64,000 nt of DNA from Rhodococcus sp. 105337 (GCF_012844225.1 NZ_JABAGQ010000004.1:1-64000), one strand, 5' to 3'. Shown: positions 7,643-18,476, numbered from the stretch's first letter. Program-made: numbers and translations. The notes: generated by a model from the sequence alone, not told the origin.

Positions 7643-8773
7643 TCAGGCGGGCAGCACCGTCAGGCCGTGCGGCCGCAGGTTCACCGGCTCGCAGCCGTCT
7701 GCGGTGACCACCACGATGTCTTCGATGCGTGCCCCCCACTGCCCGCGGAAGTAGATGCCCGGTTCGATGCTGAAGGCCATGCCCGGCTCGAGCGTCTCGG
7801 TGTTGCCGCCGACGATGTACGGCTCTTCGTGGACCGACAGGCCGATGCCGTGCCCGGTCCGGTGCACGAACACCTCCCCCAGCCCTTCGGCGGCGAGCAG
7901 ATCGCGCGCGGCGGCGTCGACCGCTTCGGCGGTGACCCCGGGCCGCACCGCGTCGACCGCGGCCTGCTGCGCCGCTTCCAGCACCGCGATGCGGGCGGCG
8001 ATCGCCGGGTCGGGTTCGCCGATGCTGTAGGTGCGGGTCGAATCGGAGTTGTAGCCGGGCTCGACGGGACCGCCGATGTCGATGACCACGATGTCGCCGG
8101 GTTCGATGACCCGATCGGACACCTCGTGGTGCGGGTCGGCGCCGTGCGGGCCCGACCCGACGATCACGAAGGCCGCCTCGGTGTGCCCCTCCTCGAGGAT
8201 CGCGGCGCTGATATCGGCGGCGACCTGCGCTTCGGTGCGACCGGCCCGCAACCACTCCCCCATGCGGGCATGCACGCGGTCGATGGCGGCACCCGCGCGG
8301 CGCAACGCGTCGATCTCGTCGGCGTCCTTGAGCATCCGCAACTGCCGGATCACCGGGGTGGCCAGTACCGGGGTGCCGCCGAAGCGCGCGGCGAGCGGCA
8401 CCAGATGCAGCGCCGGCATCGCCTCGGCGACCGCGACCGCGGACGCACCCGGCAGCAACTCGGAGACCAGCGCATACGGGTCCTGTCCGTCGACCCAGTC
8501 GCGGACCGGCACGGCGAGTTCGGCGACGGCCGACTCGTTGAGGGATGCCAGCTCGAGGCGCGGCACCACCACGGTGGCGGCCGACCCGTCGGTGGGGATC
8601 ACCAGGCAGGTCAGGCGTTCGAACGACTCGGCGCGTGAACCCACCAGGTACCGCAGGTCCGGTCCCGGGGTGATCAGCAACGCGTCGAGCCCGGCGGCGG
8701 CCCCCAACTCGGCGGCGCGAGTCAGGCGTGTTCCGTAGCGGGCGGCGGGAAATCGGGAGTCGGCGGTGCTCAT
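7643..8773 (-). CDS. pepE: M24-family Xaa-Pro aminopeptidase (PepE/PepQ type)
   Basis: A 376-residue pita-bread metallopeptidase that removes N-terminal residues before proline or cleaves Xaa-Pro dipeptides. All five metal ligands can be placed: Asp in VVIDIGGPVE, Asp in YNSDSTRTYS, His in RTGHGIGLSVHE, Glu in SIEPGIYF and Glu in GARIEDIVV. The N-terminal creatinase-like domain (RYLVGSRAESFERL) is complete. The ATG at 8771-8773 is preferred to the upstream in-frame start at 8827, which would overlap the divergent exonuclease gene. Position next to the exonuclease matches Rv2089c (pepE). Confidence 0.85.
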   Translation of the reverse strand: MSTADSRFPAARYGTRLTRAAELGAAAGLDALLITPGPDLRYLVGSRAESFERLTCLVIPTDGSAATVVVPRLELASLNESAVAELAVPVRDWVDGQDPYALVSELLPGASAVAVAEAMPALHLVPLAARFGGTPVLATPVIRQLRMLKDADEIDALRRAGAAIDRVHARMGEWLRAGRTEAQVAADISAAILEEGHTEAAFVIVGSGPHGADPHHEVSDRVIEPGDIVVIDIGGPVEPGYNSDSTRTYSIGEPDPAIAARIAVLEAAQQAAVDAVRPGVTAEAVDAAARDLLAAEGLGEVFVHRTGHGIGLSVHEEPYIVGGNTETLEPGMAFSIEPGIYFRGQWGARIEDIVVVTADGCEPVNLRPHGLTVLPA

Positions 8774-8817
8774 GATCCCCAGCGTATCGGTCGCGCACGG
8801 ATGGCAGGATGTGGTCC

Positions 8818-9792
8818 GTGACCCCATCCGAGACGTCCCCGCCGCCGACCGCCCCGCAACCGGTGGTGCTGCTGCTCGACGGTGCCAGCCTGTGGTTCCG
8901 GGCCTTCCATGCGTTGCCCGAGTCGATGACCGCGCCGGACGGCACGCCCGTCAACGCGGTCCGGGGTTTCGTGGACATGGTCGCGTCGCTGATCCGGCGA
9001 CACCGGCCCAGCCGACTGGTGGTGTGCCTGGATCTGGATTGGCGCCCGGCGTTCCGGGTCGCCGCGGTGCCGAGCTACAAGGCGCACCGGGTCGCGGCCG
9101 GGTCCGACGGCACCGTCGAAGAGGTCCCGCCCGCGCTGCTTCCGCAGGTCCCGGTGATCCTGGACCTGCTCGCCGCCGCCGGAATCGCGACCGGCGGCGC
9201 CGCCGGATTCGAGGCCGACGACGTGCTCGGCACGCTCGCCGCGCAGGAACGCACCGACCCGGTGATCGTGGTCAGTGGTGACCGCGACCTGCTGCAGGTC
9301 GTCACCGACACACCGGTGCCGGTGCGGGTGCTGTACGTGGGCCGCGGACTGGCCAAGGCAGAACTGTTCGGTCCCGCCGAGGTCGCCGAGCGCTACGGCG
9401 TTCCCGCCGATCGCGCCGGCGTCGCCTACGCCGAACTGGCGGTGCTGCGCGGCGACCCGTCCGACGGGTTGCCCGGCGTCAAGGGCGTCGGCGAGAAGAC
9501 CGCCTCCGGATTGCTCATGCAGTACGGATCGCTCGCAGCGGTCCGCACGGCGGTCACCGACGAGACGTCCCGGCTCTCGCAGGGCATGCGCGCGAAACTC
9601 GCGGCAGCCGCCGACTACCTCGACGCCGCGTTGCCGGTGGTGCAGGTCGCCACCGACGCGCACGTGCAGATGTCGCGGCCCGACGTGTTGCCGACGGTGC
9701 CCGCCCACCCGGACCGGCTCGACGAACTGGCGCGCCGCTGGGGTGTGGAACGGCCGGTGACCTCGCTCGTCGCGGCGCTCGCCGGTCAGTGA
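8818..9792 (+). CDS. 5'-3' exonuclease (PolI N-domain/FEN family, Rv2090-like)
   Basis: A 324-residue stand-alone homologue of the DNA polymerase I 5' nuclease domain. Acidic metal-binding motifs are visible: [28 protein letters not shown] and [12 protein letters not shown], followed by the helix-hairpin-helix [18 protein letters not shown]. It would remove RNA primers or process flaps in replication and repair. The GTG at 8818 has GGCAGGA 9 bp upstream; an ATG at 8809 in the same frame is the alternative. It is divergent from the peptidase and its stop lies in a hairpin facing the DUF4333 gene. Position equals Rv2090. Confidence 0.85.
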   Translation: MTPSETSPPPTAPQPVVLLLDGASLWFRAFHALPESMTAPDGTPVNAVRGFVDMVASLIRRHRPSRLVVCLDLDWRPAFRVAAVPSYKAHRVAAGSDGTVEEVPPALLPQVPVILDLLAAAGIATGGAAGFEADDVLGTLAAQERTDPVIVVSGDRDLLQVVTDTPVPVRVLYVGRGLAKAELFGPAEVAERYGVPADRAGVAYAELAVLRGDPSDGLPGVKGVGEKTASGLLMQYGSLAAVRTAVTDETSRLSQGMRAKLAAAADYLDAALPVVQVATDAHVQMSRPDVLPTVPAHPDRLDELARRWGVERPVTSLVAALAGQ

Positions 9793-9798
9793 CCGGCG
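9780..9798. terminator. Hairpin overlapping the exonuclease stop codon
   Basis: Stem CGCCGGT/ACCGGCG with a CAGTG loop. The TGA stop at 9790-9792 lies at the loop/3'-arm boundary. It can act for the exonuclease gene and for the convergent DUF4333 gene, whose stop is 9 bp further on. Confidence 0.45.
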
Positions 9799-9807
9799 GC
9801 GGCCCGG

Positions 9808-10626
9808 TCAGTTGGGGCGGCTGACCTCGTAGGTGCCCGCGTCGTCGGTGAAGGTCAAGGTCACCGAGCGGTACTGGCCGTCGACGGTGACGGTGCACGC
9901 GAAACTGTTGCCCGCCTCGACTTCCTGGCCGGTCGGGCAGGACACGTCGCCGACCTCGGTGGCACCGTACGACTCGGTGAGCACCTTCGCCACGCCCGCT
10001 TCGGCGGCTGCCGCATCGAGGGTGGTCTTGGCGCCGAGGGTCGCGACGGCGATCACCGCGCCGATGACGAGGACGAGCGCGACGACGCCACCGATGATCA
10101 GCGGCAGTTTCGATTTCTTCGGCGGCGGCGGGGTGGGCTGGCCCCACTGCTGCGCGCCGGCGGGCGGCGGTCCCCACTGTTGTCCGGGCTGCGGCGGCGG
10201 GGGCTGCTGGCCCCACTGCTGCGCCCCGCCGGGCGGTGGGCCCCAGCCGGGTGTCGCGGCCGGTCCGGGCTGCGGTGCGCCCCACCCCGGTTGTCCCGGC
10301 TGCGGTCCCCAGCCCTGCGGGCCGGGTTGCTGCGGAGACTGTTGCTGGGGCGCCGGTCCCCAGGGCTGCTGCGGCGGACCACCGGGCTGTCCCCACTGCC
10401 CGGCGGAAGAGCCGGGCTGGGCGCCACCCTGCTGCCACGGTGACGGGCCGGGATTCGGCTGGGCGGGGTGCTGCTGTCCCCAGTTACCGGGCGGGGGCGG
10501 CGGTGCCCAGGACTGTCCGCCGGGAGCGGCGTCCCACGCCCGGCCGGAAGCCGGGTTCGCCCACGGATCGGCCGGTCGGGACGGTTGCTGTCCGTCCGGG
10601 TCCTGCGGTTCGTTCGGCCCGGTCAT
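9808..10626 (-). CDS. DUF4333 membrane protein with long Pro/Gln/Gly-rich N-terminus (Rv2091c-like)
   Basis: A 272-residue protein in three parts. Residues 1 to about 170 are low-complexity, built from Pro, Gln, Gly and Trp (repeats such as QQWGQ, GWGPQPGQP and GPPPGGAQQW), probably cytoplasmic and disordered. A single transmembrane helix follows after a KKSK anchor (LPLIIGGVVALVLVIGAVIA). The C-terminal roughly 85 residues form a small DUF4333 domain with two cysteines (DVSCPTG, FACTV), expected outside the membrane. The ATG at 10624-10626 has GGAGG 5 bp upstream. It lies downstream of helY on the same strand, with a 131-bp gap. The position matches Rv2091c; function is unknown. Confidence 0.8.
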   Translation of the reverse strand: MTGPNEPQDPDGQQPSRPADPWANPASGRAWDAAPGGQSWAPPPPPGNWGQQHPAQPNPGPSPWQQGGAQPGSSAGQWGQPGGPPQQPWGPAPQQQSPQQPGPQGWGPQPGQPGWGAPQPGPAATPGWGPPPGGAQQWGQQPPPPQPGQQWGPPPAGAQQWGQPTPPPPKKSKLPLIIGGVVALVLVIGAVIAVATLGAKTTLDAAAAEAGVAKVLTESYGATEVGDVSCPTGQEVEAGNSFACTVTVDGQYRSVTLTFTDDAGTYEVSRPN

Positions 10627-10757
10627 CGTCGCCTCCAGCTGCCCTTCACGTGTTGTCTCACCGTAGCGCCACCGGACCACATGGCACCGGTACGGCAGCG
10701 CGTATCAAATCACACCAGCCGGACCGGTCGCGCCCCGGAGGGTCGCGGCGCGGACGC

Positions 10758-13514
10758 TCACGCCGCGGCCGGATCGATGGCGACCACGCCGCGCCGGATC
10801 GCCCCGACCGCCCGGCCCGCGGTCCGCACCAGTTCCGGGTCGTCGGCGCACGTCCGGACCTGGTCGAGGATGTCGATCAACTGCCGGCACCACCGCACGA
10901 AATCGCCCGGGGACAACTCCCGGCCTGCGACGTCGGCCGCGATCAGCGCCTCGGCGAGCGAACCGGAGTTCGCCCAGGTGTATGCGGCGGTGACGAACCC
11001 CAGGTCGGGTTCGCGGGTGGGCGGCAACCGGTGCCGCACCTCGTCGGCCCGCAACGTGTCGCACATCCGGATGGTCTCCACGAGCGCAGTGCGGATCGGC
11101 CCGGTCGGGCCACGCACCGTGACCACGTCGTCGGTGCGCGACTCGTAGATCACCGACGACGCCACCGCCGCCAGCTCGGCCGGGGACAGCCCCGCCCAGA
11201 TGCGGTGCCGCAGGCATTCCGCGACCAGCAGATCGGCCTCGGCGTACACCCGGGCGAGCCGGTCGCCGGCATCGGTGGTCTCCGGGTCGTCGCCGCCGGT
11301 GAGGTAGCCGCGTTCGGTCAGGAGCGCGACAATCCGTTCGAACGTGCGCGCCAGCGAATCGGTGGTCGCCTCGGCGCGGCGCCGCTGCTGCTCGGTTTCG
11401 CGCAGCAACCGGTGGTACCGCTCACCGAGCCGCGCCAGCGACTCGAGGTCGGGTTCGTCGCGCGCCGGGTGGCTGCGCAACCGGCGTCGCAACGCGTCGA
11501 TCTCCCGGTTGTGTCCCTTGGATTTGCCGCGCTTCGGGCGGCGCGGTGCCGACAACCCCTTGGACCGCAGCGCCGACGCGATATCGCGGCGACCGCGGCC
11601 GGTGCGATGGTCGATGTGCCGCGGCAGCCGGAGCCGTCCGAGCACTTCTGCCGGTGACGGGAAATCGCCCGCCGACAACCGTCCGGACCACCCGTCGGTG
11701 GTGACCACCGTCGGACGCGGGTCGGTGACGTCCTGATCGGGGATGACGACGACGGCGAGCCCGGTGCGTTTCCCGGCCGGCACGGTGATGATGTCGCCCG
11801 CGCGCAACCCGACGAGCGAGGCCACCGCCGCCTGCCGGCGGTCCTGCCGGCTGCGTCGTTCGTGCTCGCGCTCCGCGGCGGTCAGATCCGCGCGCAAGGT
11901 CAGGTAGTCGAGGATCTCGCTGTCGGCGCCGCCGAGTTCTTCGCGCAGCTTCGCCAGCGTCGCCTCGTTGCGTTCGATGCTGCGGGTCAGGCCGACCACC
12001 GATTTGTCCGCCTGGAACTGCGCAAACGACATCTCGAGCAGTGCCCGGGACCGGTCCACGCCGACCGCGTCGATGAGATTGACCGCCATGTTGTAGGACG
12101 GCTTGAACGAACTGCGCAGCGGGAAGGTGCGGGTGGAGGCGAGACCGGCGACCGTCGTCGGCTCGACACCGGGCTGCCACAACACCACGGCGTGCCCCTC
12201 GATGTCGATGCCGCGGCGTCCGGCACGGCCGGTGAGCTGGGTGTATTCACCAGGGGTCAGTTCGGCATGGGTTTCGCCGTTGAACTTGACGAGTTTTTCG
12301 AGCACCACGCTGCGGGCCGGCATGTTGATGCCCAGCGCGAGGGTTTCGGTGGCGAACACCGCGCGCACCAGGCCGCGGACGAACAACTCTTCGACGGTGT
12401 GCCGGAACGCGGGCAGCATGCCCGCGTGGTGCGCGGCGATACCGCGTTCGAGGGCGGTGCGCCACGTGCTGTAGCCGAGGACTTCGAGATCGGCGGCAGG
12501 CAATTCGCGGGTGTGCTCGTCGACGATCCGGCCGATCTCGGCGGCTTCCTCGTCGGTGGTCAGATGCAACCCGGACCGCAGGCATTGCAGCACGGCGGCG
12601 TCGCACCCGGCGCGGCTGAACACGAACGTGATCGCCGGCAGCAACCCGTCCCGGTCCAGCCGGGTGATGACGTCGGGGCGCGGCAGCGGACGGAAGTTGC
12701 GTGACCCGAAGCCGCGGCCTCCCCGACCCTGCCACCGATCCGCCCCGTCCGCGCTCAGCCGGCGGCGCACCGCCGCGAGCAGTTCGGGGTTGACGACGAT
12801 GCCGCGGCGGCGTTCACGCCTCGGCAGGTCGGCGGGTTCGGCGCTGGTGTCGAACAGGTCGTAGATCCGGGGTCCGACCATCATGTGCTGATGCAGCGGG
12901 ATGGGCCGCACCTCGTCCACGACGACGGTGGTGTCACCGCGCACGGTGGTCATCCAGTCGCCGAATTCCTCGGCGTTCGAGACGGTCGCGGACAGGCTCG
13001 CGAGCCGCACGTCCTCGGGCAGGTGCAGGATCACTTCCTCCCACACCGCGCCGCGGAACCGGTCGGCCAGGAAGTGCACCTCGTCCATCACCACATGCGT
13101 CAAACCGATCAGCGAGGTCGACGATGCGTAGATCATGTTGCGCAGCACCTCGGTGGTCATCACCACCACCGGCGCATCCGCGTTGATGGACTGGTCGCCG
13201 GTGAGCAATCCCACGGCGTCCCTACCGTGCCGGGCACACAGATCGGCGTACTTCTGGTTGCTCAGCGCCTTGATCGGAGTCGTGTAGAAGCATTTGCTGC
13301 CGGCCTGCAACGCCAGGTACACCGCGAACTCGCCGACCACGGTCTTCCCCGCGCCGGTCGGCGCGCACACCAGCACCGAATGGCCGTCCTCGAGTGCGCG
13401 GCAGGCGTCCTGCTGGAACGGGTCGAGGGGGAAGTCGAGGGACGCGGCGAAATCGGTGAGCCGGGGTCCGGGGCTCTGCGGGACGGCCGGTTCCACGTGC
13501 GGGTGCTCGCTCAC
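10758..13514 (-). CDS. helY: Ski2-like DEAD/DEAH-box RNA helicase HelY
   Basis: A 918-residue superfamily 2 helicase. Motif [11 protein letters not shown] (about residues 48-57), motif Ia [11 protein letters not shown], motif II MDEVHF, motif [11 protein letters not shown], the second RecA domain with [15 protein letters not shown] and motif [12 protein letters not shown] are all present. A long C-terminal half follows, including the rRNA-processing arm and DSHCT region typical of Ski2/Mtr4 proteins. It would remodel structured RNA. The GTG at 13514 overlaps the tatC stop by 4 bp (GTGA), so it is translated after tatC. The same order tatA-tatC-helY is found in mycobacteria. Confidence 0.92.
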   Translation of the reverse strand: MSEHPHVEPAVPQSPGPRLTDFAASLDFPLDPFQQDACRALEDGHSVLVCAPTGAGKTVVGEFAVYLALQAGSKCFYTTPIKALSNQKYADLCARHGRDAVGLLTGDQSINADAPVVVMTTEVLRNMIYASSTSLIGLTHVVMDEVHFLADRFRGAVWEEVILHLPEDVRLASLSATVSNAEEFGDWMTTVRGDTTVVVDEVRPIPLHQHMMVGPRIYDLFDTSAEPADLPRRERRRGIVVNPELLAAVRRRLSADGADRWQGRGGRGFGSRNFRPLPRPDVITRLDRDGLLPAITFVFSRAGCDAAVLQCLRSGLHLTTDEEAAEIGRIVDEHTRELPAADLEVLGYSTWRTALERGIAAHHAGMLPAFRHTVEELFVRGLVRAVFATETLALGINMPARSVVLEKLVKFNGETHAELTPGEYTQLTGRAGRRGIDIEGHAVVLWQPGVEPTTVAGLASTRTFPLRSSFKPSYNMAVNLIDAVGVDRSRALLEMSFAQFQADKSVVGLTRSIERNEATLAKLREELGGADSEILDYLTLRADLTAAEREHERRSRQDRRQAAVASLVGLRAGDIITVPAGKRTGLAVVVIPDQDVTDPRPTVVTTDGWSGRLSAGDFPSPAEVLGRLRLPRHIDHRTGRGRRDIASALRSKGLSAPRRPKRGKSKGHNREIDALRRRLRSHPARDEPDLESLARLGERYHRLLRETEQQRRRAEATTDSLARTFERIVALLTERGYLTGGDDPETTDAGDRLARVYAEADLLVAECLRHRIWAGLSPAELAAVASSVIYESRTDDVVTVRGPTGPIRTALVETIRMCDTLRADEVRHRLPPTREPDLGFVTAAYTWANSGSLAEALIAADVAGRELSPGDFVRWCRQLIDILDQVRTCADDPELVRTAGRAVGAIRRGVVAIDPAAA

Positions 13515-14440
13515 AGAGTGTCCGAGAAGTCGGTCCGGGCCGGGCCGGACGGTTCGACCGGTGCCGGTGCCGGGATGGTGGAACTCTCGTCGTCGTCGAG
13601 TTCACCCCAGCCTTCCGCGCGGCGACGGCGCGCACGCCGCCGGTCGGTGATCCGGGAGATCTGGATGGCCACTTCGAGCAGCAATGTCAACGCCATCGCC
13701 AGGGCGATCATCGAGAACGGATCCTGGCCGGGGGTGGCGATCGCGGCGAACACGAACATCGCCATGATCAGGCCGCGGCGCCACGCCTTGAGCTTCTCGT
13801 ACGGCAGCACGCCCACCGCGTTGAGGGCGACGATCACCAGGGGAATCTCGAAGGACACCCCGAAGATCACCAGCAGATTGATGATGAAACCGAAGTATTC
13901 GGAACCGGAGAGGGCCGTGACCTGCACGTCGTTACCGACGGTGAGCAGGAACGACAAGGCGTGCGAGACCACCAGGTACGCGAGCACGGCGCCGGCGACG
14001 AACAGCACCGCCCCGGAGACGACGAACCCGATCGCGTACCGCCGCTCCTTGCTGTAGAGGCCGGGGGTGACGAACGCCCACAGCTGATAGAGCCAGACCG
14101 GGCAGGCCATCACGATGCCCGCGGTCATCGCGACCTTCAACCGCAACATGAATTGTTCGAACGGGCCGGTCGCGAGCAACCGGCAGGCCCCGTCGGTGCT
14201 CAGATCCGCGCGCGACGACGGCGGCAGCGCACAGTACGGTCCGCGCAGGATCTCACCGAGGCTGTCGAAGCCGAACACACCGCGGCTGTACCAGAGGAAC
14301 CCGAGGATGCTGGTGAGGAGCACCGCGGCGACCGCGATGAGCAGCCGCGTGCGCAGTTCGTACAGGTGCTCGACCAGCGACATCGTGCCGTCGGGGTTGG
14401 TCTTGCGCCGACTGCGGCGGGGATCGAACGGGATGCGCAC
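13511..14440 (-). CDS. tatC: Sec-independent translocase subunit TatC
   Basis: A 309-residue membrane protein with the TatC signature near the N-terminus ([15 protein letters not shown], containing the Glu needed for signal recognition) and six hydrophobic segments. It recognises twin-arginine signal peptides of folded proteins and recruits TatA. The C-terminal about 60 residues are charged ([20 protein letters not shown]) and probably cytoplasmic. The GTG start at 14438-14440 is used. It forms an operon with tatA upstream, separated by a hairpin, and with helY downstream by a 4-bp overlap. tatB is not here. Confidence 0.92.
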   Translation of the reverse strand: MRIPFDPRRSRRKTNPDGTMSLVEHLYELRTRLLIAVAAVLLTSILGFLWYSRGVFGFDSLGEILRGPYCALPPSSRADLSTDGACRLLATGPFEQFMLRLKVAMTAGIVMACPVWLYQLWAFVTPGLYSKERRYAIGFVVSGAVLFVAGAVLAYLVVSHALSFLLTVGNDVQVTALSGSEYFGFIINLLVIFGVSFEIPLVIVALNAVGVLPYEKLKAWRRGLIMAMFVFAAIATPGQDPFSMIALAMALTLLLEVAIQISRITDRRRARRRRAEGWGELDDDESSTIPAPAPVEPSGPARTDFSDTL

Positions 14441-14510
14441 GGTGCGGTTCTCAGCTCCTGATAATGGCCGCCGGGGTTCGAAATCCGGGCCCCTCGGGAC
14501 CAGCGGAACC

Positions 14511-14532
14511 GGGACACCCGTGTGGGTGCCCC
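14511..14532. terminator. Hairpin between tatA and tatC
   Basis: Stem GGGACACCC/GGGTGCCCC (one A-C mismatch) with a GTGT loop, in the 108-bp gap between tatA and tatC. With no U-tract it may attenuate rather than end transcription, lowering tatC and helY relative to tatA, which fits the usual TatA excess. The effect is inferred. Confidence 0.4.
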
Positions 14533-14548
14533 GGAGGGGAGAGCACGG

Positions 14549-14836
14549 TCAGTAGGACCGCGGTTCGCTGTGAGGCGCGTTCTGCTGCTGCGGCGGAACG
14601 ACGGTGGGCTCCACCGGCTGCGGCTGCTGCTGCACCGGCGGCAGGGGCTGCTGGACCTGCGGCTGCTGCGGCGCGGCGGAACGCGCGTCGTCGTTCTGCA
14701 TTTCCTTGACTTCGCTCTTGAAGATTCGCAGCGAACGACCCAGACCGCGTGCGGCGTCGGGCAGCTTCTTCGAACCGAACAGGATCACCACGACCAACGC
14801 GACGATGGCCCAGTGCCACGGGCTCATTGCACCCAT
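14549..14836 (-). CDS. tatA: Sec-independent translocase subunit TatA
   Basis: A 95-residue protein: one N-terminal transmembrane helix ([14 protein letters not shown]), the Gly hinge and amphipathic helix [19 protein letters not shown], then a Gln/Pro-rich tail of about 45 residues. TatA multimers form the conduit for folded Tat substrates. The ATG at 14836 has GGAGG 6 bp upstream; an ATG three codons later is an alternative. First gene of the tatA-tatC-helY unit, downstream of pafC with a 122-bp gap. Confidence 0.92.
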   Translation of the reverse strand: MGAMSPWHWAIVALVVVILFGSKKLPDAARGLGRSLRIFKSEVKEMQNDDARSAAPQQPQVQQPLPPVQQQPQPVEPTVVPPQQQNAPHSEPRSY

Positions 14837-14958
14837 TTACAACCTCCACAAATCGGCTGGTGTCGATGCTACCGGACCCGTACGGCCCGTTTTCGCGGGT
14901 GAACCGAATCCGCAGGGAGTTTGCGCAAGGTTCACACGAACGTTTCCTGCCGGCGCGT

Positions 14959-15939
14959 TCACGCGGGCCGTCCCGCGTCGTCGAGCGCCGCATACGCCTC
15001 GAGGGCCTCACCGGCGCGGGTCCGCACCGCGGACACCAACTCGGCGGGCGCGAGGACCGTCACGCCGCTGCCCAGGCCCACCAGCAGTCGCACCATCCAG
15101 TCCCGCGACGCATATCGCAGTACCGCCTCGCAGCTACCGTCCGGGAACACCTCCACGTCGGTGAGCGGGTAATAGTCCAGCAGCCACGTGTAGCCCGGTT
15201 CGAGACGCAGCCGGGCGGCGGGCAGTGCGGGGTCGCCCTCGAACAATTCCAGGTGCTCGTCGCCGCTCAGCGCCTGCTGCGGCGGCTGCGCCGCCTCGTC
15301 GAGCACCGTCGCCTCGTCGATGCGGTCGAAGCGGAACAGCCGCACTCCCTCGGCGGTGCGGCACCAGGCCTGCAGATACGTGTGCTCGTCGATCAGCACG
15401 ATGCGGATGGGGTCGACGACACGTTCGGACACGGTGTCGCGGGAGGCTGAATAGTAGGTCAGGTGCAGTGCCCGGCCGCGGCGCACCGCATCGCGCACCC
15501 GTCCCGCCACGGGATTCTCCGTGACCGCGGCACCGGCGCCGTCCGGGGTGTGCGCGGTCGCGGCGGTGCCGGCGGCCGCTTCGATCTTCGCGATCGCCGA
15601 TTGCGCCGCCGCGGGCTCCACCACACCGGGCATCTCCAGCAGCGACCGCAGCGCGACGAGCAGCGCGGTCGCCTCGGTGGAGGTCAACCGCAGCGGCCGG
15701 TCGATGCCGGCGGTGAACGTGACGACGATGCTGTCTTCGGAGAACGACAGGTCGATCAGGTCGCCGGGTCCGTACCCGGGCAGCCCGCACACCCAGAGCT
15801 GGTTGAGGTCGTCCATGATCTGTTTGGGGGTGACTCCCAGGTCGCGGGCGGCTTCGGCCGCACTGATCCCCGGGTGCGCCTGAAAGTAGGGCACCAGGTT
15901 CAGCAGCCGGGCCAACCGCCCGGACAGTCGTGCACTCAT
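14959..15939 (-). CDS. pafC: WYL-domain transcriptional regulator PafC
   Basis: A 326-residue protein with an N-terminal helix-turn-helix (GISAAEAARDLGVTPKQIMDDL) and a WYL domain (LHLTYYSASRDTVSERVVDPIRI; HTYLQAWCRTAEGVRLFRFDRI). In mycobacteria PafB and PafC act together to activate DNA-damage genes independently of LexA/RecA; the link with the proteasome is genetic rather than enzymatic. The ATG at 15937-15939 overlaps the pafB stop by 4 bp, so the two subunits are co-translated. The larger open frame upstream of this ATG is a shadow of pafB. Confidence 0.88.
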   Translation of the reverse strand: MSARLSGRLARLLNLVPYFQAHPGISAAEAARDLGVTPKQIMDDLNQLWVCGLPGYGPGDLIDLSFSEDSIVVTFTAGIDRPLRLTSTEATALLVALRSLLEMPGVVEPAAAQSAIAKIEAAAGTAATAHTPDGAGAAVTENPVAGRVRDAVRRGRALHLTYYSASRDTVSERVVDPIRIVLIDEHTYLQAWCRTAEGVRLFRFDRIDEATVLDEAAQPPQQALSGDEHLELFEGDPALPAARLRLEPGYTWLLDYYPLTDVEVFPDGSCEAVLRYASRDWMVRLLVGLGSGVTVLAPAELVSAVRTRAGEALEAYAALDDAGRPA

Positions 15940-16988
15940 GGCGCGTGGTCCCCCTCCGTGTCGTCCCCCGCTGTCTCGTCCCTCTCGGCGGCGGCCCCGT
16001 CGCCGACCACCCGTGCCAGGATGCGTTGCACTTCGGCCCGCAATTCCGCCGGTTCGAGCACCAGCGCGTCGGCGCCCTGCCCGGCGATGATCCGCCCGAT
16101 CCATTCCCAGGACCGCACCGGCACCTCGAGGACCGTGCCGTCGCGGGGGGCACTGCCGTCGTGGCCACCGATCTGCCGCTGCTCGATCTCGTCTCCGAGG
16201 CGGCGTAACTCGTAGGCCTTCCCGGCTGCCACCCACACCCGCGCGGAGCCGGAGATCTCCCCCTGGCTGGTGGTGGCGAGGACCCGGGCCCGCAGGTCGA
16301 TCCCCGCGGGGATCTGTACCGCTCCGGCCGGACCGATCGCGGTGACGTCGTCGCCGATGCGGGAGAGCCGGAATGTGCGCGGCGCATCGCGATCGCGGTC
16401 GTGGCCCACCAGATACCACCGGCCGTGCACCGTGACCACTCCCCACGGGTCGACGGTGCGGGTGGTCCACGGTTCGGTGGGCGAGCTGCGGTGCGAGAAC
16501 CGCACCGCGCGCCGCGCATCGATCGCGGCGAGCAGTTCCTGCAGTGCCGGTTCCGAGCCGCGGGCCCGCGCCGGGATCGGGGCGACCGTCCCCGGATCCA
16601 CGTCGACCTGCACCCCGGCGGCCCGCAGTTTCAGCAACGCGCCTTGCGCCGCCGAGGTCAGTTCGGGCGACTCCCACAACGCGGATGCCACCGCGACCGC
16701 GGCCGTTTCCTCACGGGTCAAGTCGATTTCGGGCAATTCGTACGCGTCGCGGTTGATGCGGTAGCCCTCGACGGTGGAGAACCGGGACGGCATCCCCGTT
16801 TCCAGGGGCACCCCGAGATCGCGCAGTTCGTTCTTGTCGCGCTCGAACATCCGGCTGAACGCCTCGTCGCTCGCGCACTCCGAGTATCCGGCCACCGACG
16901 TGCGGATCTTCTCCGCCGTCAGGAATTGCCGGGTGGACAGCAACGCGATGACCAGATTGACCAGCCGTTCGACTTTCGAGATCGCCAC
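15936..16988 (-). CDS. pafB: WYL-domain transcriptional regulator PafB
   Basis: A 350-residue partner of PafC. The N-terminus (KVERLVNLVIALLSTRQFLTAEKI) is a winged helix-turn-helix; the WYL region includes RAVRFSHRSS, EPWTTRTVDPWGVVTVHGRWYLVGHDRDR and FRLSRI. The GTG at 16986-16988 gives the family start. It sits 67 bp downstream of pafA on the same strand, and the pafA-pafB-pafC order is conserved in actinobacteria. The C-terminal Asp/Glu-rich tail is variable. Confidence 0.88.
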   Translation of the reverse strand: MAISKVERLVNLVIALLSTRQFLTAEKIRTSVAGYSECASDEAFSRMFERDKNELRDLGVPLETGMPSRFSTVEGYRINRDAYELPEIDLTREETAAVAVASALWESPELTSAAQGALLKLRAAGVQVDVDPGTVAPIPARARGSEPALQELLAAIDARRAVRFSHRSSPTEPWTTRTVDPWGVVTVHGRWYLVGHDRDRDAPRTFRLSRIGDDVTAIGPAGAVQIPAGIDLRARVLATTSQGEISGSARVWVAAGKAYELRRLGDEIEQRQIGGHDGSAPRDGTVLEVPVRSWEWIGRIIAGQGADALVLEPAELRAEVQRILARVVGDGAAAERDETAGDDTEGDHAP

Positions 16989-17055
16989 GGCCCAACCCTA
17001 ATGCCCCGTCGCCCCGGCGCCGCCCCGGAATCTCTCACCGGAGCGCGCAGAACCG

Positions 17056-18414
17056 TCACATCGACGCGATGAGCCGCTCGACCCGCTCGTCCACGGACCG
17101 GAACGGGTCTTTGCACAACACGGTGCGCTGCGCCTGATCGTTGAGCTTGAGATGCACCCAGTCGACGGTGAAGTCGCGGCCGGTGGCCTGCGCCGCGGCG
17201 ATGAAATCGCCGCGCAGTTTGGCCCGGGTGGTCTGCGGCGGGGTGTTGACCGCCGCCTCGACCGCCTCGTCGTCGGTGGCGCGTGCCGCCAGGCCCTTGC
17301 GTTGCAGCAGGTCGAAGACTCCGCGGCCGCGTTTGATGTCGTGATACGCCAGGTCCAGTTGCGCGATCTTGGGATCGGACAACTCCATGCTGTACCGGTC
17401 CTGGTAGCGCTGGAACAGTTTGCGCTTGATCACCCAGTCGACCTCGGTGTCGACCTTCGCGAAATCCTGCGTTTCGACGGCGTCGAGCACCCGTCCCCAC
17501 AGGTCGACGACCTGCGAGACGTACCGATCCGGTGTGCGGGTGTCGAGGTACTCCACCGCACGCGCGTGGTATTCCCGCTGGATGTCGAGGGCGCTGGCCT
17601 GCCGGCCACCGGCCAGCCGGACCGGTCGCCGGCCCGTCAGGTCGTGGCTGACCTCGCGGATCGCGCGGATCGGGTTGTCCAGCGCGAAATCGCGGAACTG
17701 CACCCCCGCCTCGATCATCTCCAGCACCAGCGCCGCGGACCCCACCTTGAGCATCGTGGTGGTTTCGGACATGTTCGAATCGCCCACGATCACGTGCAGG
17801 CGGCGGTACTTCTCGGCGTCCGCGTGCGGCTCGTCGCGGGTGTTGATGATGGGGCGGGACCGGGTCGTCGCCGACGACACCCCTTCCCAGATGTGCTCGG
17901 CGCGCTGCGACAGGCAGAACGTGGCGGCCTTCGGGGTCTGCAGCACCTTCCCGGCCCCGCAGATCAGCTGCCGGGTCACCAGGAAGGGCAGCAGCACGTC
18001 GGAGATGCGGGAGAACTCCCCCACCCTCGCGACCAGGAAGTTTTCGTGACAGCCGTAGGAGTTGCCCGCGGAGTCGGTGTTGTTCTTGAACAGGTAGATG
18101 TCGCCGCCGATGCCCTCTTCGGCGAGCCGCTGCTCGGCGTCGACGAGCAACTCTTCGAGCACCCGCTCCCCGGCATGGTCGTGTTCGACGAGCTGGAGCA
18201 GGTTGTCGCACTCGGCGGTGGCGTACTCCGGATGCGACCCGACATCGAGGTACAGCCGCGCACCGTTGCGCAGGAACACGTTGGAGCTGCGCCCCCAGGA
18301 CACGACCCGCCGGAACAGGTAGCGGGCCACCTCGTCCGGACTGAGCCTGCGGTGCCCGTGAAAGGTACACGTGACGCCGAACTCCGTCTCGATACCCATG
18401 ATTCGTCGCTGCAC
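17056..18414 (-). CDS. pafA: Pup-protein ligase PafA
   Basis: A 452-residue carboxylate-amine ligase of the glutamine-synthetase-like fold. It uses ATP to couple the C-terminal Glu of Pup to substrate lysines. The first strand carries the catalytic Glu (GIETEFGVT), and [35 protein letters not shown] and [13 protein letters not shown] are conserved nucleotide- and Pup-site segments. The GTG at 18412-18414 ([13 protein letters not shown]) gives exactly the 452-residue length of the M. tuberculosis enzyme; the 16 codons upstream of it are not conserved. Divergent from the PAP2 fusion with 62 bp between. Confidence 0.95.
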   Translation of the reverse strand: MQRRIMGIETEFGVTCTFHGHRRLSPDEVARYLFRRVVSWGRSSNVFLRNGARLYLDVGSHPEYATAECDNLLQLVEHDHAGERVLEELLVDAEQRLAEEGIGGDIYLFKNNTDSAGNSYGCHENFLVARVGEFSRISDVLLPFLVTRQLICGAGKVLQTPKAATFCLSQRAEHIWEGVSSATTRSRPIINTRDEPHADAEKYRRLHVIVGDSNMSETTTMLKVGSAALVLEMIEAGVQFRDFALDNPIRAIREVSHDLTGRRPVRLAGGRQASALDIQREYHARAVEYLDTRTPDRYVSQVVDLWGRVLDAVETQDFAKVDTEVDWVIKRKLFQRYQDRYSMELSDPKIAQLDLAYHDIKRGRGVFDLLQRKGLAARATDDEAVEAAVNTPPQTTRAKLRGDFIAAAQATGRDFTVDWVHLKLNDQAQRTVLCKDPFRSVDERVERLIASM

Positions 18415-18476
18415 ACTTCGACAGTACCGCGCGGGTCCGACCACCATGGGTCGCAACGACATCTACGGTTCAACGT

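Noticed and set aside
14474-14492. GGGGTTCGAAATCCGGG resembling a tRNA T-arm
   Set aside because: No acceptor stem, D-arm or anticodon arm can be placed around it; it sits in the tatA-tatC gap.
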